NCBI GenBank assembly: GCA_910585555.1
Contig: CAJUFU010000024.1
Span: forward strand, 1-42,532
Reading direction: 5' to 3'
DNA: 42,532 nucleotides
Source of the DNA: an uncultured Lachnospiraceae bacterium
GTDB taxonomy: Bacteria; Bacillota; Clostridia; Lachnospirales; Lachnospiraceae
How positions within the stretch are numbered: position 1 is the first letter of the stretch; each line of letters starts with the position of its first letter. Shown here in pieces: positions 33,535 through 41,624 of this stretch. The position numbers were made by a program, and so were the translations under genes. The notes beneath the pieces were generated by a model. The model worked only from the letters and a program-made list of their open reading frames with translations. It was not told the DNA's origin and did no database searches.

Positions 33535-35268
33535 ATGGCAGTGATAGGAATTGATCTGGGAACCACCAACAGTCTGGCCAGCATATGGCGGAACGGGAAG
33601 ATTGAATTGATTCCCAATACATTTGGAGAATATCTAACCCCCTCGGTGGTCAGTTTCGGGGAGGACGGGGAGATTTATGTGGGTAAGGTGGCCAAGGAGC
33701 GCCTGATTACGGCGCCGTCTGTCTCAATGGCTGAGTTTAAGCGGAATATGGGAACCAGTTATCAGTATTTTGCAAATGGAAAATACTATACGGCGGAAGA
33801 CTTATCCTCCTTTGTACTGCGCAGACTCAGAGAGGATGCAGAAGCCTATCTGGGGGAACCTGTGACGGAAGCCGTCATAAGCGTTCCGGCGTATTTTAAC
33901 GATGATAAGCGGTGTGCCACCAAAAATGCAGGCAGATTGGCGGGAATTAAGGTGGAGAGACTGATCAATGAGCCTTCTGCGGTGGCCTTAAAACATCATA
34001 TGGGTGTGGAGGATGCAGAAACCTTTATCATCTTTGATTTCGGCGGCGGCACGTTGGACGTATCGCTTGTGGATGCCTTCGATAACATGGTGGAGATTCA
34101 GGCCGTGTCGGGAGATAATTATCTGGGCGGCAAGGATTTTAATAAGATCATAGCGGAGGATTTTTATAAGGAAAATCAACTGTCCCAGGCGGCCCTGACC
34201 AAGGAAGAGCAGGGCATTGTCTTAAAAGAAGCGGAGGCGTTAAAGTGGCAGCTCAGTAAACAGGATGAAGTGGAAAGAAAGGTATATCTTCAAGATAGAG
34301 AATACACCATGCGGATGACCAACCAGCATCTGATACATATCGGAGCGGAGCTGTTTATGCGGATGTCCGTGCCAATCAGGCAGGTCATCAATGACAGCGG
34401 CATGAGTACGGCAGAGATTGATAAATTGATTCTGGTGGGCGGTTCCTCCAAAATGCCTGTGGTGAAACAATATTTGAAAACGCTGTTGGATATTCCGGTG
34501 GTCTTAGACAACAGTCCCGATGAGAGTATCGCGGCGGGGGTGGGAATCGCGGCCGCGATCAAAGAGCGTGCCGGGGATGTGAAGGATATGATACTGGCGG
34601 ATATCTGTCCCTTTTCTTTGGGAACAGAGATTTATGACGGCAGTTTTTCTCCTATCATTGAGCGTAATGACACTCTGCCCTGCAGCCGTACAAGGGAATA
34701 TGTGACGGTAGAAGACAACCAGACAGAGATGACGTTTCCCATTTACCAGGGAGACAATATGATGGCCAGAGAGAATCTGCTGCTTGGGACAATGGAAGTG
34801 ACGGATATTCCCATGAAGCCCGCAGGCGTTGTCAGGGCGAAAGTCACATTTCTGTATGATATCAACGGTATTCTGGATATCCGGATTGTCAGCGGAGACC
34901 AGGCTGTGAACAAGGTGATCATGAATAAAAAGATGGGCTTAAGCGAGGGAGAGCTGGAAGCAAGACTCAAGGAACTTCGGCAGATGACGCTCAGCTCCAT
35001 GGAGGATGAAAATGTCCGCTATCTGATGGAAAGAGCGCAGCGGCTTTACCGGGAATGCAGCCCGGCGGTGCGGGAATATATTGCACAGCAGATTTCCAGA
35101 TTTAGAAAGATTATGACATATGAGCATAATTCCCGTGCCAGACGGGAGGCCTGTGTACAGCTTGCCGTATATTTGGAGGCTGTGGAGCGTAACAAATTTG
35201 ATTTTCACGGGTTTGACGAATCCTTCTTTCAGGATGACCGCGGTGAGGATGAGGACACGGACCGCTGA
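33535..35268 (+). CDS. hscC: Hsp70 chaperone, HscC type
   Basis: 577 residues, shorter than DnaK (~610-640) and like HscC. Nucleotide-binding signatures are GIDLGTTNSLASIW (5-18), VISVPAYFNDDKR (about 113-125), IFDFGGGTLDVSLVDAF (about 164-180) and LVGGSSKMPVVKQYL (about 301-315). The substrate-binding domain is present, but the helical lid is short and ends in an acidic tail. The adjacent gene encodes an atypical J-protein, the same pairing as E. coli hscC with djlB/djlC, so it serves a specialised client set rather than bulk folding (inference). The second 210-bp element lies just upstream and may separate it from the preceding unit. Confidence 0.9.
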   Translation: MAVIGIDLGTTNSLASIWRNGKIELIPNTFGEYLTPSVVSFGEDGEIYVGKVAKERLITAPSVSMAEFKRNMGTSYQYFANGKYYTAEDLSSFVLRRLREDAEAYLGEPVTEAVISVPAYFNDDKRCATKNAGRLAGIKVERLINEPSAVALKHHMGVEDAETFIIFDFGGGTLDVSLVDAFDNMVEIQAVSGDNYLGGKDFNKIIAEDFYKENQLSQAALTKEEQGIVLKEAEALKWQLSKQDEVERKVYLQDREYTMRMTNQHLIHIGAELFMRMSVPIRQVINDSGMSTAEIDKLILVGGSSKMPVVKQYLKTLLDIPVVLDNSPDESIAAGVGIAAAIKERAGDVKDMILADICPFSLGTEIYDGSFSPIIERNDTLPCSRTREYVTVEDNQTEMTFPIYQGDNMMARENLLLGTMEVTDIPMKPAGVVRAKVTFLYDINGILDIRIVSGDQAVNKVIMNKKMGLSEGELEARLKELRQMTLSSMEDENVRYLMERAQRLYRECSPAVREYIAQQISRFRKIMTYEHNSRARREACVQLAVYLEAVERNKFDFHGFDESFFQDDRGEDEDTDR

Positions 35269-35279
35269 GGAGGAAATGG

Positions 35280-36350
35280 ATGAATATATGGGAATTGCTT
35301 GGCATCCCGCCTACATCGGAAATTGCAAAAATCAAGTCGGCTTATGCAAGGCAGGCAAAGCTCTGTCATCCGGAGGAACACCCGGAGGAGTTTAAGCAGC
35401 TGCAAAAGGCATATAAGACAGCGCTTCAGATGGCAAAGAGCGGCGTATGGACGGCAGGTATGCCGCCGGTACAGAGCCCCCAGGAGAAGAACGCCGAGGA
35501 TGCAGGAAAACAGACTAAGCAGGCGGAGTACAAACAGGAGGAATCTTCCTTTGATTATAGCGATGTGGATGCCTACGGGGACCGGGAAAGATTTTTCAAA
35601 CAGTTTCCTCTGCTTGCGAAAAATCCTTATCTGCGGAATAATCTGCATACGTGGGAATATTTTCTGCATCTGGACGTGTATGAGAAGCTGTTTGAAAATA
35701 CGAATTTCCGTACACGCTTCGTAAAGACCTTATGCGGTGTGGTTGGATGGCGCAGGAAGACCATTTTATATTTTCAGAAATTTCTGCTCTCTTTTCATAA
35801 AGACGAAAATGTGCCGGTTGATGGAAAATGGGAGACGGATGTTTGGCGGTTTCGTTTGAAAAAGCTGCCTCATTTGAGGCTCCCAGCCTTTTTCATGGAT
35901 CGTTTCTGGGGAAAAGAGGGGAGAACCTTTTATAAACAGCTACACGCAAAGATCAGCAGAGAAATGGGCCGTGAACTGGATTTAAGTATGAAGCCTGACC
36001 TGATCAGATATTTGAAGCTCTATCTGTTCTATGCGGAGTCCAATGAGGATTATGTGGAACATCTGCACAAAGGATGGAAGGTGCAGCAGGCTTTGTGGGC
36101 GGCGGCCGGTGTTTTGGTCTGTCTGGTCTTGGCGCTGGCATATAGCATTTCTGTGGAAAGAGAAAGGCAGGCCAAAGAAGATACCATCCGGATAGATTAT
36201 CTTATGGAATTATATGACCTGGAAGCCGGCAGCTGCTCTAAGGAAGAACAGCAAGAGCTTTTGAGGGATTATGAAACCTATTGGGGCTATGCGGAGGAAG
36301 CCATTGACGATGTGTTAGGACGGTATGAGAATTGGTTTTATGTAGAATGA
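35280..36350 (+). CDS. Membrane J-domain-like co-chaperone (DjlB/DjlC-like)
   Basis: 356 residues. The N-terminal 50 residues (MNIWELLGIPPTSEIAKIKS, then AYARQAKLCHPEEHPEEFKQ) form a J-domain in which the canonical HPD tripeptide reads HPE (30-32). The same region in DjlB/DjlC-type proteins reads like RPEDDPEGF, so the change is a family trait rather than decay. A middle region of about 200 residues is rich in aromatic and basic residues. One membrane segment (about 278-297, ALWAAAGVLVCLVLALAYSI) is near the C-terminus, with an acidic tail. GAGGAGG precedes the ATG, 11 bases after hscC ends. It probably recruits HscC to the membrane. Confidence 0.82.
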   Translation: MNIWELLGIPPTSEIAKIKSAYARQAKLCHPEEHPEEFKQLQKAYKTALQMAKSGVWTAGMPPVQSPQEKNAEDAGKQTKQAEYKQEESSFDYSDVDAYGDRERFFKQFPLLAKNPYLRNNLHTWEYFLHLDVYEKLFENTNFRTRFVKTLCGVVGWRRKTILYFQKFLLSFHKDENVPVDGKWETDVWRFRLKKLPHLRLPAFFMDRFWGKEGRTFYKQLHAKISREMGRELDLSMKPDLIRYLKLYLFYAESNEDYVEHLHKGWKVQQALWAAAGVLVCLVLALAYSISVERERQAKEDTIRIDYLMELYDLEAGSCSKEEQQELLRDYETYWGYAEEAIDDVLGRYENWFYVE

Positions 36351-36351
36351 C

Positions 36352-36404
36352 TTGACAAACATACTAATGGTATGATAATGTTTTAAACATACCGACGGTA
36401 TGTT
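36352..36404 (+). promoter_or_regulatory. TetR-gene promoter with two palindromic operators
   Basis: TTGACA (36352-36357), 16-base spacer, GATAAT (36374-36379). Operator 1 CATAC-TAATG-GTATG (36360-36374) fills the spacer; operator 2 AACATACC-GAC-GGTATGTT (36386-36404) covers the start region. Confidence 0.8.
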
Positions 36405-36423
36405 GCGGAGAGGCGGGGAAAAA

Positions 36424-37077
36424 GTGGCAAGAAACAAGCATCCGGAAGAGACTGTCAATTTGATATTGGACGTGGCTTACCGCCTGTTTATGGAGAAGGG
36501 GTATGAGCATACCTCCATTCAGGATATTATTGATCATTTGGGTGGACTTAGTAAAGGTGCGATTTATCATCATTTTAAGTCCAAAGAGGAGATTTTCTAT
36601 GCCGTCACAGACAAAATGACGGCGGAGTCCAATCAGATACTTGAGGTTGTGAGGGACCGCACGGATTTGAATGGGAAAGAAAAACTCAAAACCATGTTCA
36701 GGGAATCTCTCAAGCGTTCTGTGCAGGATGATATCTTTACGGTGGCGCCCAGCTTCTATAATAACCCGCGTCTCCTTTCCAGCCTGTTACATGAGACCAT
36801 AGAAGTATCAGCGCCGGAGTATATTGAGCCGATTATCCGGCAGGGAGTGGAGGATGGTTCCATTGTGACAGAACACCCAAGACAGCTGGCGGAGTTGATC
36901 TCGCTGATGGCAAATCTCTGGATGAATCCCATGGTATTTGATGATTCTGTGGAAGTGACCTATCATAAGTTTAAGGTGCTTGATCAGGTACTTAAAGGAT
37001 TGGGATTGGATATTGTGGATGAAGAGATGCTATTGCGGATGCAGGAACTGACAGCCGTTTATTGGAAAAGCAAATAG
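36424..37077 (+). CDS. TetR-family repressor
   Basis: 217 residues. The N-terminal helix-turn-helix (KHPEETVNLILDVAYRLFME, then YEHTSIQDIIDHLGGLSKGAIYHHFKSKEEIF) is typical of TetR, followed by an all-helical ligand-binding domain. GTG at 36424 with GGCGGGG upstream is preferred; an ATG at 36400 lies inside operator 2. The same CATACC/GGTATG palindrome precedes this gene and the MFS transporter, so it represses both, and the transporter's substrate is the likely inducer. Confidence 0.9.
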   Translation: MARNKHPEETVNLILDVAYRLFMEKGYEHTSIQDIIDHLGGLSKGAIYHHFKSKEEIFYAVTDKMTAESNQILEVVRDRTDLNGKEKLKTMFRESLKRSVQDDIFTVAPSFYNNPRLLSSLLHETIEVSAPEYIEPIIRQGVEDGSIVTEHPRQLAELISLMANLWMNPMVFDDSVEVTYHKFKVLDQVLKGLGLDIVDEEMLLRMQELTAVYWKSK

Positions 37078-37103
37078 CCCGAGGGTATGCTCTCGGACAT
37101 ATA

Positions 37104-37134
37104 TTCTGCCCGGTAAAATGGGCAGAAAAATTTT
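37104..37134 (+). terminator. Terminator between TetR and MFS genes
   Basis: Perfect stem TTCTGCCC / GGGCAGAA with an 8-base loop, followed by AAATTTT. A smaller CCGAG/CTCGG hairpin lies just upstream. Confidence 0.65.
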
Positions 37135-37139
37135 ATCTT

Positions 37140-37168
37140 CTTACATACCGTCGGAAGGTATGTAAATT
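37140..37168 (+). promoter_or_regulatory. MFS promoter with TetR operator
   Basis: CTTACA, 17-base spacer, TAAATT, overlain by the perfect inverted repeat TTACATACC-GTCGGAA-GGTATGTAA (37141-37165), which shares half sites with the two operators before the TetR gene. Confidence 0.75.
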
Positions 37169-37185
37169 ATAAGGAGGCTTTCAGA

Positions 37186-38427
37186 ATGAATCAAAAACTA
37201 TTTTCAAGAGATTTTACTTTGGTGGTGGCGGGACAGATTATTTCTCTGTTTGGCAATGCCACGGTAAGGTTTGCCCTGCCGCTTTATTTATTAAATGTTA
37301 CCGGTTCGTCAGCGCTATACGGTACGGTTATGGCCTGCGCTTTTATTCCTTCTATCTTGTTGTCGCCTGTGGGCGGTATGATTGCGGACAGGGTAAATAA
37401 GAGAAATATTATGGTAGTGCTGGACTTCTTTACGGCGGCTGTCATCGCACTGTTTTCCCTGCTCATGGGCAGTATGAATCTGGTGGTCTTACTGACGGTT
37501 ACGTTGATGCTTTTATATGGGATTGCGGGAGCCTATCAGCCGTCCGTGCAGGCAAGTATCCCGGCGTTAGTGGATGTTGGAAACATTATGGCGGCCAATT
37601 CTATTGTCAACACCATCAGTTCTTTTGCGTCGCTGATGGGGCCTGTGCTTGGAGGGATTTTGTACAGTGCATATGGGCTTGCGCCTGTGCTGTGGGTCTG
37701 TGTGGTTTGTTTTATTTTCTCGGCTGTGATGGAGATTTTTATTCACATTCCTTTTCAGAAACAGGATTCTGAGGGGAATATCTGGCAGACTGTCAAGAAC
37801 GACTTTACGGAAAGCATTCATTATATCCGGGAGGAGAAGCCTGTGATTGGAAAAGCCGTTTTGGCCGCCTGCGGCATCAATCTCTTTTTATCTGCCATGA
37901 TTATGGTAGCTTTGCCCTATCTGGTGACGGAGGTGATTGACTTAGAGAGTGCTTGGGCAAACAGGCTGTACGGATTTGCGGAAGGCATATTGGCGGCAGG
38001 GGGACTGGCCGGCGGCATCTGTGCGGGTATCTTCGCAAAACGCTTATCCATTCAAAAGTCGGGAAATCTGATTGTCATCAGTGCGCTGTGTCTGCTGCCC
38101 GTCAGCGCTTCGCTGCTTTTCGTGAAGTCGGGGATGATCAATTATGTGGTTCTGACCATAAGCTGCTTTACCGTTATGGTATGTGCCACTGTATTTAACG
38201 TGCAGGTGATGTCCTTCTTCCAGACGGTGACGCCGGCCCACTTGATCGGTAAGGTTATGGCCCTCGTTTTTACAGCGGCTACATGCGCGCAGCCGCTTGG
38301 AAATGCACTGTATGGGGTTTTGTTTGAGGTCAGTGCGGGCCGGGAGTGGATGGTGGTCTTGTTTGCCTGCGGGGTTTCTATGCTGGCTGCGGTTGGGATT
38401 AGGAAGGTGTTTAGAGGGGTTTCGTGA
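37186..38427 (+). CDS. MFS efflux transporter
   Basis: 413 residues with 12 predicted membrane segments. The loop motif between segments 2 and 3 is GGMIADRVNKRNIM (residues 63-76), and the type resembles macrolide/drug efflux MFS proteins (MFS_1/MFS_3). AAGGAGG precedes the ATG. The gene is controlled by the adjacent TetR-type repressor through the operator at 37141-37165, which supports an inducible export role. The exported compound is unknown. Confidence 0.9.
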   Translation: MNQKLFSRDFTLVVAGQIISLFGNATVRFALPLYLLNVTGSSALYGTVMACAFIPSILLSPVGGMIADRVNKRNIMVVLDFFTAAVIALFSLLMGSMNLVVLLTVTLMLLYGIAGAYQPSVQASIPALVDVGNIMAANSIVNTISSFASLMGPVLGGILYSAYGLAPVLWVCVVCFIFSAVMEIFIHIPFQKQDSEGNIWQTVKNDFTESIHYIREEKPVIGKAVLAACGINLFLSAMIMVALPYLVTEVIDLESAWANRLYGFAEGILAAGGLAGGICAGIFAKRLSIQKSGNLIVISALCLLPVSASLLFVKSGMINYVVLTISCFTVMVCATVFNVQVMSFFQTVTPAHLIGKVMALVFTAATCAQPLGNALYGVLFEVSAGREWMVVLFACGVSMLAAVGIRKVFRGVS

Positions 38428-38431
38428 TTTT

Positions 38432-38492
38432 TATAAGAATTTCATTGTGTAGATAGTATTAGATAGCGTTCATATAAACGAAATTTCTTATA
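38432..38492. repeat. AT-rich inverted repeat
   Basis: TATAAGAATTTC (38432-38443) pairs with GAAATTTCTTATA (38480-38492) with one bulged base, across a 36-base loop. It may end the MFS transcript or be a remnant of a lost element; no T-run follows. Confidence 0.45.
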
Positions 38493-38543
38493 TGATGATG
38501 AATGAAAAGATGAGGATTTACAGATATTGGGAGGTAAAATAAA

Positions 38544-38669
38544 GTGACTTTGAGACAGGCGTTTTTGCACATGGAAGAAATGAAGCAGAAGAAACCTTTT
38601 CCCAAAGGCTATGATTATGAAAAAGTAAGAAGGGAGGCCATGGAAGAAAAGTATGGTTGCATTAATTGA
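38544..38669 (+). CDS. Small ORF upstream of the PIN remnant, possible antitoxin
   Basis: 41 residues, GTG start with GGGAGG 8-9 bases upstream. The sequence is basic and helical (VTLRQAFLHMEEMKQKKPF, later KVRREAMEEKYG). It overlaps the start of the PIN-domain remnant by 17 bases, as antitoxins do with VapC-like toxins. It is short for an antitoxin and may itself be truncated, so the role is inferred from position only. Confidence 0.45.
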   Translation: MTLRQAFLHMEEMKQKKPFPKGYDYEKVRREAMEEKYGCIN

Positions 38670-38929
38670 TACAAATGTTATATTAAATTATATTACGGAT
38701 TGAGAAGATTGATTTCAGAATTCTTCCAAAATGGTCATGGATTTTTGCTCACGAGGGAAAGTAGAAGGATATATTGCATTTCATTCTCTATCTATTATAT
38801 GGTATTCGCTACGGATTCCAGATGAAGAAAAACGAAGGTTTATAGTCCGGATGATTTTGTGGCATTGTTGCTTTAGATATTGCATTTAGGATAATAGAAA
38901 GATTTTATATAGATGAGATTGTGTTTTAG
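38653..38929 (+). pseudogene. PIN-domain (VapC-like) toxin, inactivated
   Basis: The ATG at 38653 begins MVALIDTNVILNYITD, the PIN-domain first strand with its catalytic Asp. TGA codons follow at positions 17 (38701) and 20 (38710); the same frame then continues as SSKMVMDFCSRGKVEGYIAF, and HSLSIIWYSLRIPDEEKRR. After about 38845 the remaining homology moves through other frames (SPDDFVALLL, then DIAFRIIERFYIDEIVF ending at 38929), so frameshifts or a deletion have also occurred. PIN domains are RNases; this copy cannot make a full protein. Confidence 0.85.
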
Positions 38930-38957
38930 AGCAGGTTCTTTGGAGCCTGCTTTTTTT
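38930..38957 (+). terminator. Terminator after the PIN remnant
   Basis: Stem AGCAGGTTC / GAGCCTGCT (one G-U pair), loop TTTG, then a run of seven T. Confidence 0.88.
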
Positions 38958-39043
38958 GTTGCGGATAGTAAAATTATACAAAAATAGCAAATGAATTTTT
39001 ATATAAACGGCTAAATATAAGAAATATTCCTAAAAAAGGACAT

Positions 39044-39349
39044 ATGTCCTTAAAATTTTTAGGCGGAGAAAAATGCAGGAGCATTTTCATCATTTTGAGC
39101 GGCAGGGACAAGGGAATCGATATGCAGATTCAAGGTAAATTTCATACCTTTAAAGAATTTGGAGCGGGAAGGGTTCTGGGGGAATTTGAATGTTTATCCG
39201 GGATTCCTGAATACAGCATCACAATCCTCACCATAACGAAATGTATATTCTGGGTGATACCGTCGGCGATGTATCTGCGGTGGATGAAGAGGGACGGAGA
39301 CGCTTTGTTCTTAAGAACACAAAAGCTGTTAATATGTTCACATTATTAA
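39044..39349 (+). pseudogene. Crp/Fnr-like cyclic-nucleotide-binding domain fragment
   Basis: The open frame encodes FIILSGRDKGIDMQIQGK, then FKEFGAGRVLGEFECLSG and YSITILTITKCIFWVIPS, the order of strands in the Crp effector domain. There is no ribosome binding site, the domain's first strands are missing, and the frame stops before any helix-turn-helix. It runs straight into a permease fragment, consistent with a deletion junction. Confidence 0.6.
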
Positions 39350-39500
39350 TCGGAATAACTTTGATGTATTCTACACCGTTTGTATTTGGAGCGCTTGGCG
39401 GCGTGATTTCCGAGCGCTCCATGCTGTGGCGGCCATTACCTTTAAACCAGATCGGACGATATCCGGCTGTGCAGTCAACCTGTTAGGACCCGGACTTGCG
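39334..39500 (+). pseudogene. Nucleoside-type ABC permease, two fragments
   Basis: ATG at 39334 opens MFTLLIGITLMYSTPFVFGA, then LGGVISERS. This is the N-terminus of permeases of the YufQ/BmpD-like simple-sugar and nucleoside group. After the serine codons the frame breaks. At about 39423 another frame carries AAITFKPDRTISGCAVNLLG and PGLAR, which corresponds to a region far into the same family, so the middle has been deleted. Confidence 0.65.
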
Positions 39501-39638
39501 CGGCAGGGATGTGGTTTGTGCTCTATAACTGGCATTGCTAAAGTGAAGCATACCCATGAGGAAGTGGTCCGGATAGCAAATGAGAGCAGTGAGAAATTGT
39601 ACAGCTGGGTAAAAAACATAATTGAGGACTGGCATTGA
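39501..39638 (+). pseudogene. Purine nucleoside phosphorylase C-terminal fragment
   Basis: In the same frame as the preceding permease fragment, the sequence CSITGIAKVKHTHEEVVRIA, then NESSEKLYSWVKNII, resembles the C-terminus of PunA/XapA-type phosphorylases (an IT-x-x-A strand, then H-E-E-V and a final amphipathic helix). Catalytic parts are absent. Assignment is by pattern and by its neighbours. Confidence 0.5.
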
Positions 39639-39735
39639 TATTGGCAATGACCCTACCTACACCGAAACAGACCACACCAGGGAGAAAATCCCGCTCCTGT
39701 TGTATTCTCCATCAATGAGAAATAGTGGGAATTGA
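39637..39735 (+). pseudogene. Phosphopentomutase (DeoB) fragment
   Basis: DIGNDPTYTETDHTREKIPL, then LLYSPSM, matches the conserved DeoB metal-site segment (D-H-G-x-D-P-T-x-x-x-T-D-H-T-R-E-x-x-P in E. coli). The first His of the motif is changed to Ile here. Only 32 codons remain, ended by TGA at 39733. Confidence 0.75.
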
Positions 39736-39773
39736 TTGGAAATTCCATACTGAATAAGATTTTATAATGACTA

Positions 39774-39813
39774 AAATGCGTTCGATGTCCTTGAGGGTAT
39801 CGGACGCATTTTT
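39774..39813 (+). terminator. Terminator of the decayed nucleoside locus
   Basis: A 13-bp stem (39774-39786 with 39799-39811, one G-U pair), 12-base loop, closing in a run of five T. Confidence 0.85.
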
Positions 39814-39816
39814 ACC

Positions 39817-39846
39817 TTGTATGGATGATATTTTGTGGCGTATAAT
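39817..39846 (+). promoter_or_regulatory. Promoter of the cupin gene
   Basis: TTGTAT, 18-base spacer, consensus TATAAT, about 80 bases before 39925. Confidence 0.55.
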
Positions 39847-39924
39847 AAAATTACTATATTTTGTATGTGATGTTGGAAATTTGGCGTTGACGGAGCAGAT
39901 ATATTTTAAAAGGAGGCTTACATC

Positions 39925-40254
39925 ATGAGCGGTATGAAAAATATCAATAAGGCGGAGGTTATGGTCTTAAAAGAGCAGGTTGCATATCAGGCGGGACAGG
40001 TAGTCAGCAAGACATTGGCGCAGAGCGGGCATTTGAGTGTTACCCTGTTTTCTTTCGATAAAAACGAAGAAATCAGCACTCATGAGTCTAAAGGAGATGC
40101 TTTCGTGACTTGTCTGGACGGTACGGGCAGAATCACCATTGACGGAATAGAATATCTGCTCCACGAAGGGGAATCGATTGTAATGCCGGCGGGACATCCG
40201 CACGCTGTATTTGGTGAGGAACAGTTTAAGATGCTTCTTGTGGTGGTATTTTAG
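39925..40254 (+). CDS. Small single-domain cupin protein
   Basis: 109 residues, AAGGAGG upstream of the ATG. The cupin motif 1 region is ISTHESKGDAFVTCLDGTG (residues 51-69) and motif 2 is GESIVMPAGHPHAVFG (residues 84-99), giving likely metal ligands H54, E55 and H94/H96. Such stand-alone cupins bind small metabolites or sense them; no specific reaction can be assigned. It is the only clearly intact gene between 38430 and 41600. Confidence 0.85.
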   Translation: MSGMKNINKAEVMVLKEQVAYQAGQVVSKTLAQSGHLSVTLFSFDKNEEISTHESKGDAFVTCLDGTGRITIDGIEYLLHEGESIVMPAGHPHAVFGEEQFKMLLVVVF

Positions 40255-40291
40255 CGGGGCCGTTGGGCTGGCAGAGCGGAGTGATTATATT

Positions 40292-41620
40292 ATGATGGAA
40301 GACCAGAATATAGAATGGAAGCAATCCTGGCGTGATGAATATTTAAAATGGATATGTGGATTTGCAAATGCACAGGGCGGAAAAATATATATTGGGACAA
40401 GAGATGATGGAACTGTTGTTGGAATAAAGAATAGTAAAAAACTGCTGGAAGATATTCCGAATAAAATACAAAATAAACTTGGCATTGTTGCGGATGTAAA
40501 TCTTTTGAAGGAAAATGGATTGGAATACTTGGAAATTGTTGTAAGTCCATGGACATTTCCGGTATCTTATGATGGAGAGTACCACTATCGGTGTGGAAGT
40601 ACGAAACAACAATTGAGAGGTAATGCATTAACAAATTTCATAATGGCAAAAACCGGTATGAAATGGGATGCGGCAATGATATCAAATATAACAGTAGAAG
40701 ATTTAGATAAAGAAAGTTTTGATATTTTTAGGCGGGAAGCACTTCGCAGCGGCCGTATGACGAAAGAGGATTTAGATATTTCTAATGCGGAATTGTTAGA
40801 GAAACTGGATTTAATGGAAAATGGCAGACTTAAGCGAGCCGGAGCAATGTGCTTTTATAGGATGCCTGAGAAAGTGATCAGTGGCTGCTATGTTAAAATT
40901 GGAAGGTTTGAAGGCAGTGAATTGTTATATCAGGATGAAGTACATGGTTCTTTGTTGATTATGGCGGACAGAATCATTGATTTGATTTATCTCAAATATT
41001 TAAAAGCGACTGTTTCCTATTTTAAAGAAACAAGAGTAGAAACCTATCCATATGCACGGGATGCAGTGAGAGAAGCTGTTTTTAATGCGCTTATTCATTG
41101 TAATTGGGCAGATAATGTACCGATTCAAATTCGCATAGAAGATGATGCTATGTTCGTTAGCAATTGCAGTATGCTTCCGTTTGGATGGACGGTAGAAACG
41201 CTTTTGGGTTCTCATACGTCAAAGCCGTATAATCCGGATATTGCAAGAGTATTTTATAGAGCGGGGTATATTGAAAGCTAGGGCCGTGGTATTCAGAAAA
41301 TTTGTGATGCCTGCAAAAATTTAGGTACAGAAGAACCGGAGTATATTGTCCATGGCGAGGATATCATGGTAAGACTTCGGGCACTTCAAGGTGAAAAGGT
41401 GACTGAAAAGGTGACTGAAAAGGTGACTGAAAAATTGACAGAAAGGGAAAAAGATATTTTAGAAATTTTGAGAAATAATCCAGTAGTCACATATTTGGAA
41501 ATAGCAGAAACAATGAGTATTAGTCGAAAAACTGTGGCACAGGAGATAAAGGTATTGAAAGATAGAGGTCACATTGTCAGAGTAGGTTCAGCCAAAAAGG
41601 GATTTTGGAAGGAAATGTAG
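40292..41620 (+). pseudogene. Schlafen/AlbA_2 ATP-binding transcriptional regulator with an in-frame amber codon
   Basis: Reads as 442 codons in one frame. The AlbA_2 (Schlafen) domain is first: IEWKQSWRDEYLKWICGFAN at residues 6-25, then GKIYIGTRDDGTVVG. It is followed by a GHKL-type HATPase_c_4 domain (DAVREAVFNALIHCNW, near 272-287, the N-box). After the TAG come WGRG-like GRGIQKICDACKNLG, a KVTE repeat linker and a winged helix (ILRNNPVVTYLEIAETMSIS, then RKTVAQEIKVLKDRG). The TAG at 41279-41281 sits where the family has the conserved Trp of YIExWGRG, so one TGG-to-TAG change explains it. The C-terminal frame is otherwise intact, suggesting a recent mutation or an assembly error. The start is ATG 40292/40295; the frame's upstream extension overlaps the cupin gene. 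Confidence 0.85.
41393..41440 (+). repeat. 12-bp tandem repeat (VTEK linker)
   Basis: Three perfect copies of GAAAAGGTGACT (41393-41428), followed by a degenerate fourth. They encode the EKVT repeat linker seen in many AlbA_2 proteins; changes in copy number stay in frame. Confidence 0.9.
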
Positions 41621-41624
41621 ATGT

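Noticed and set aside
41393..41440. Short tandem repeats as a CRISPR array
   Set aside because: Units are 12 bases with no spacers and lie in frame inside a coding region, encoding a KVTE linker.
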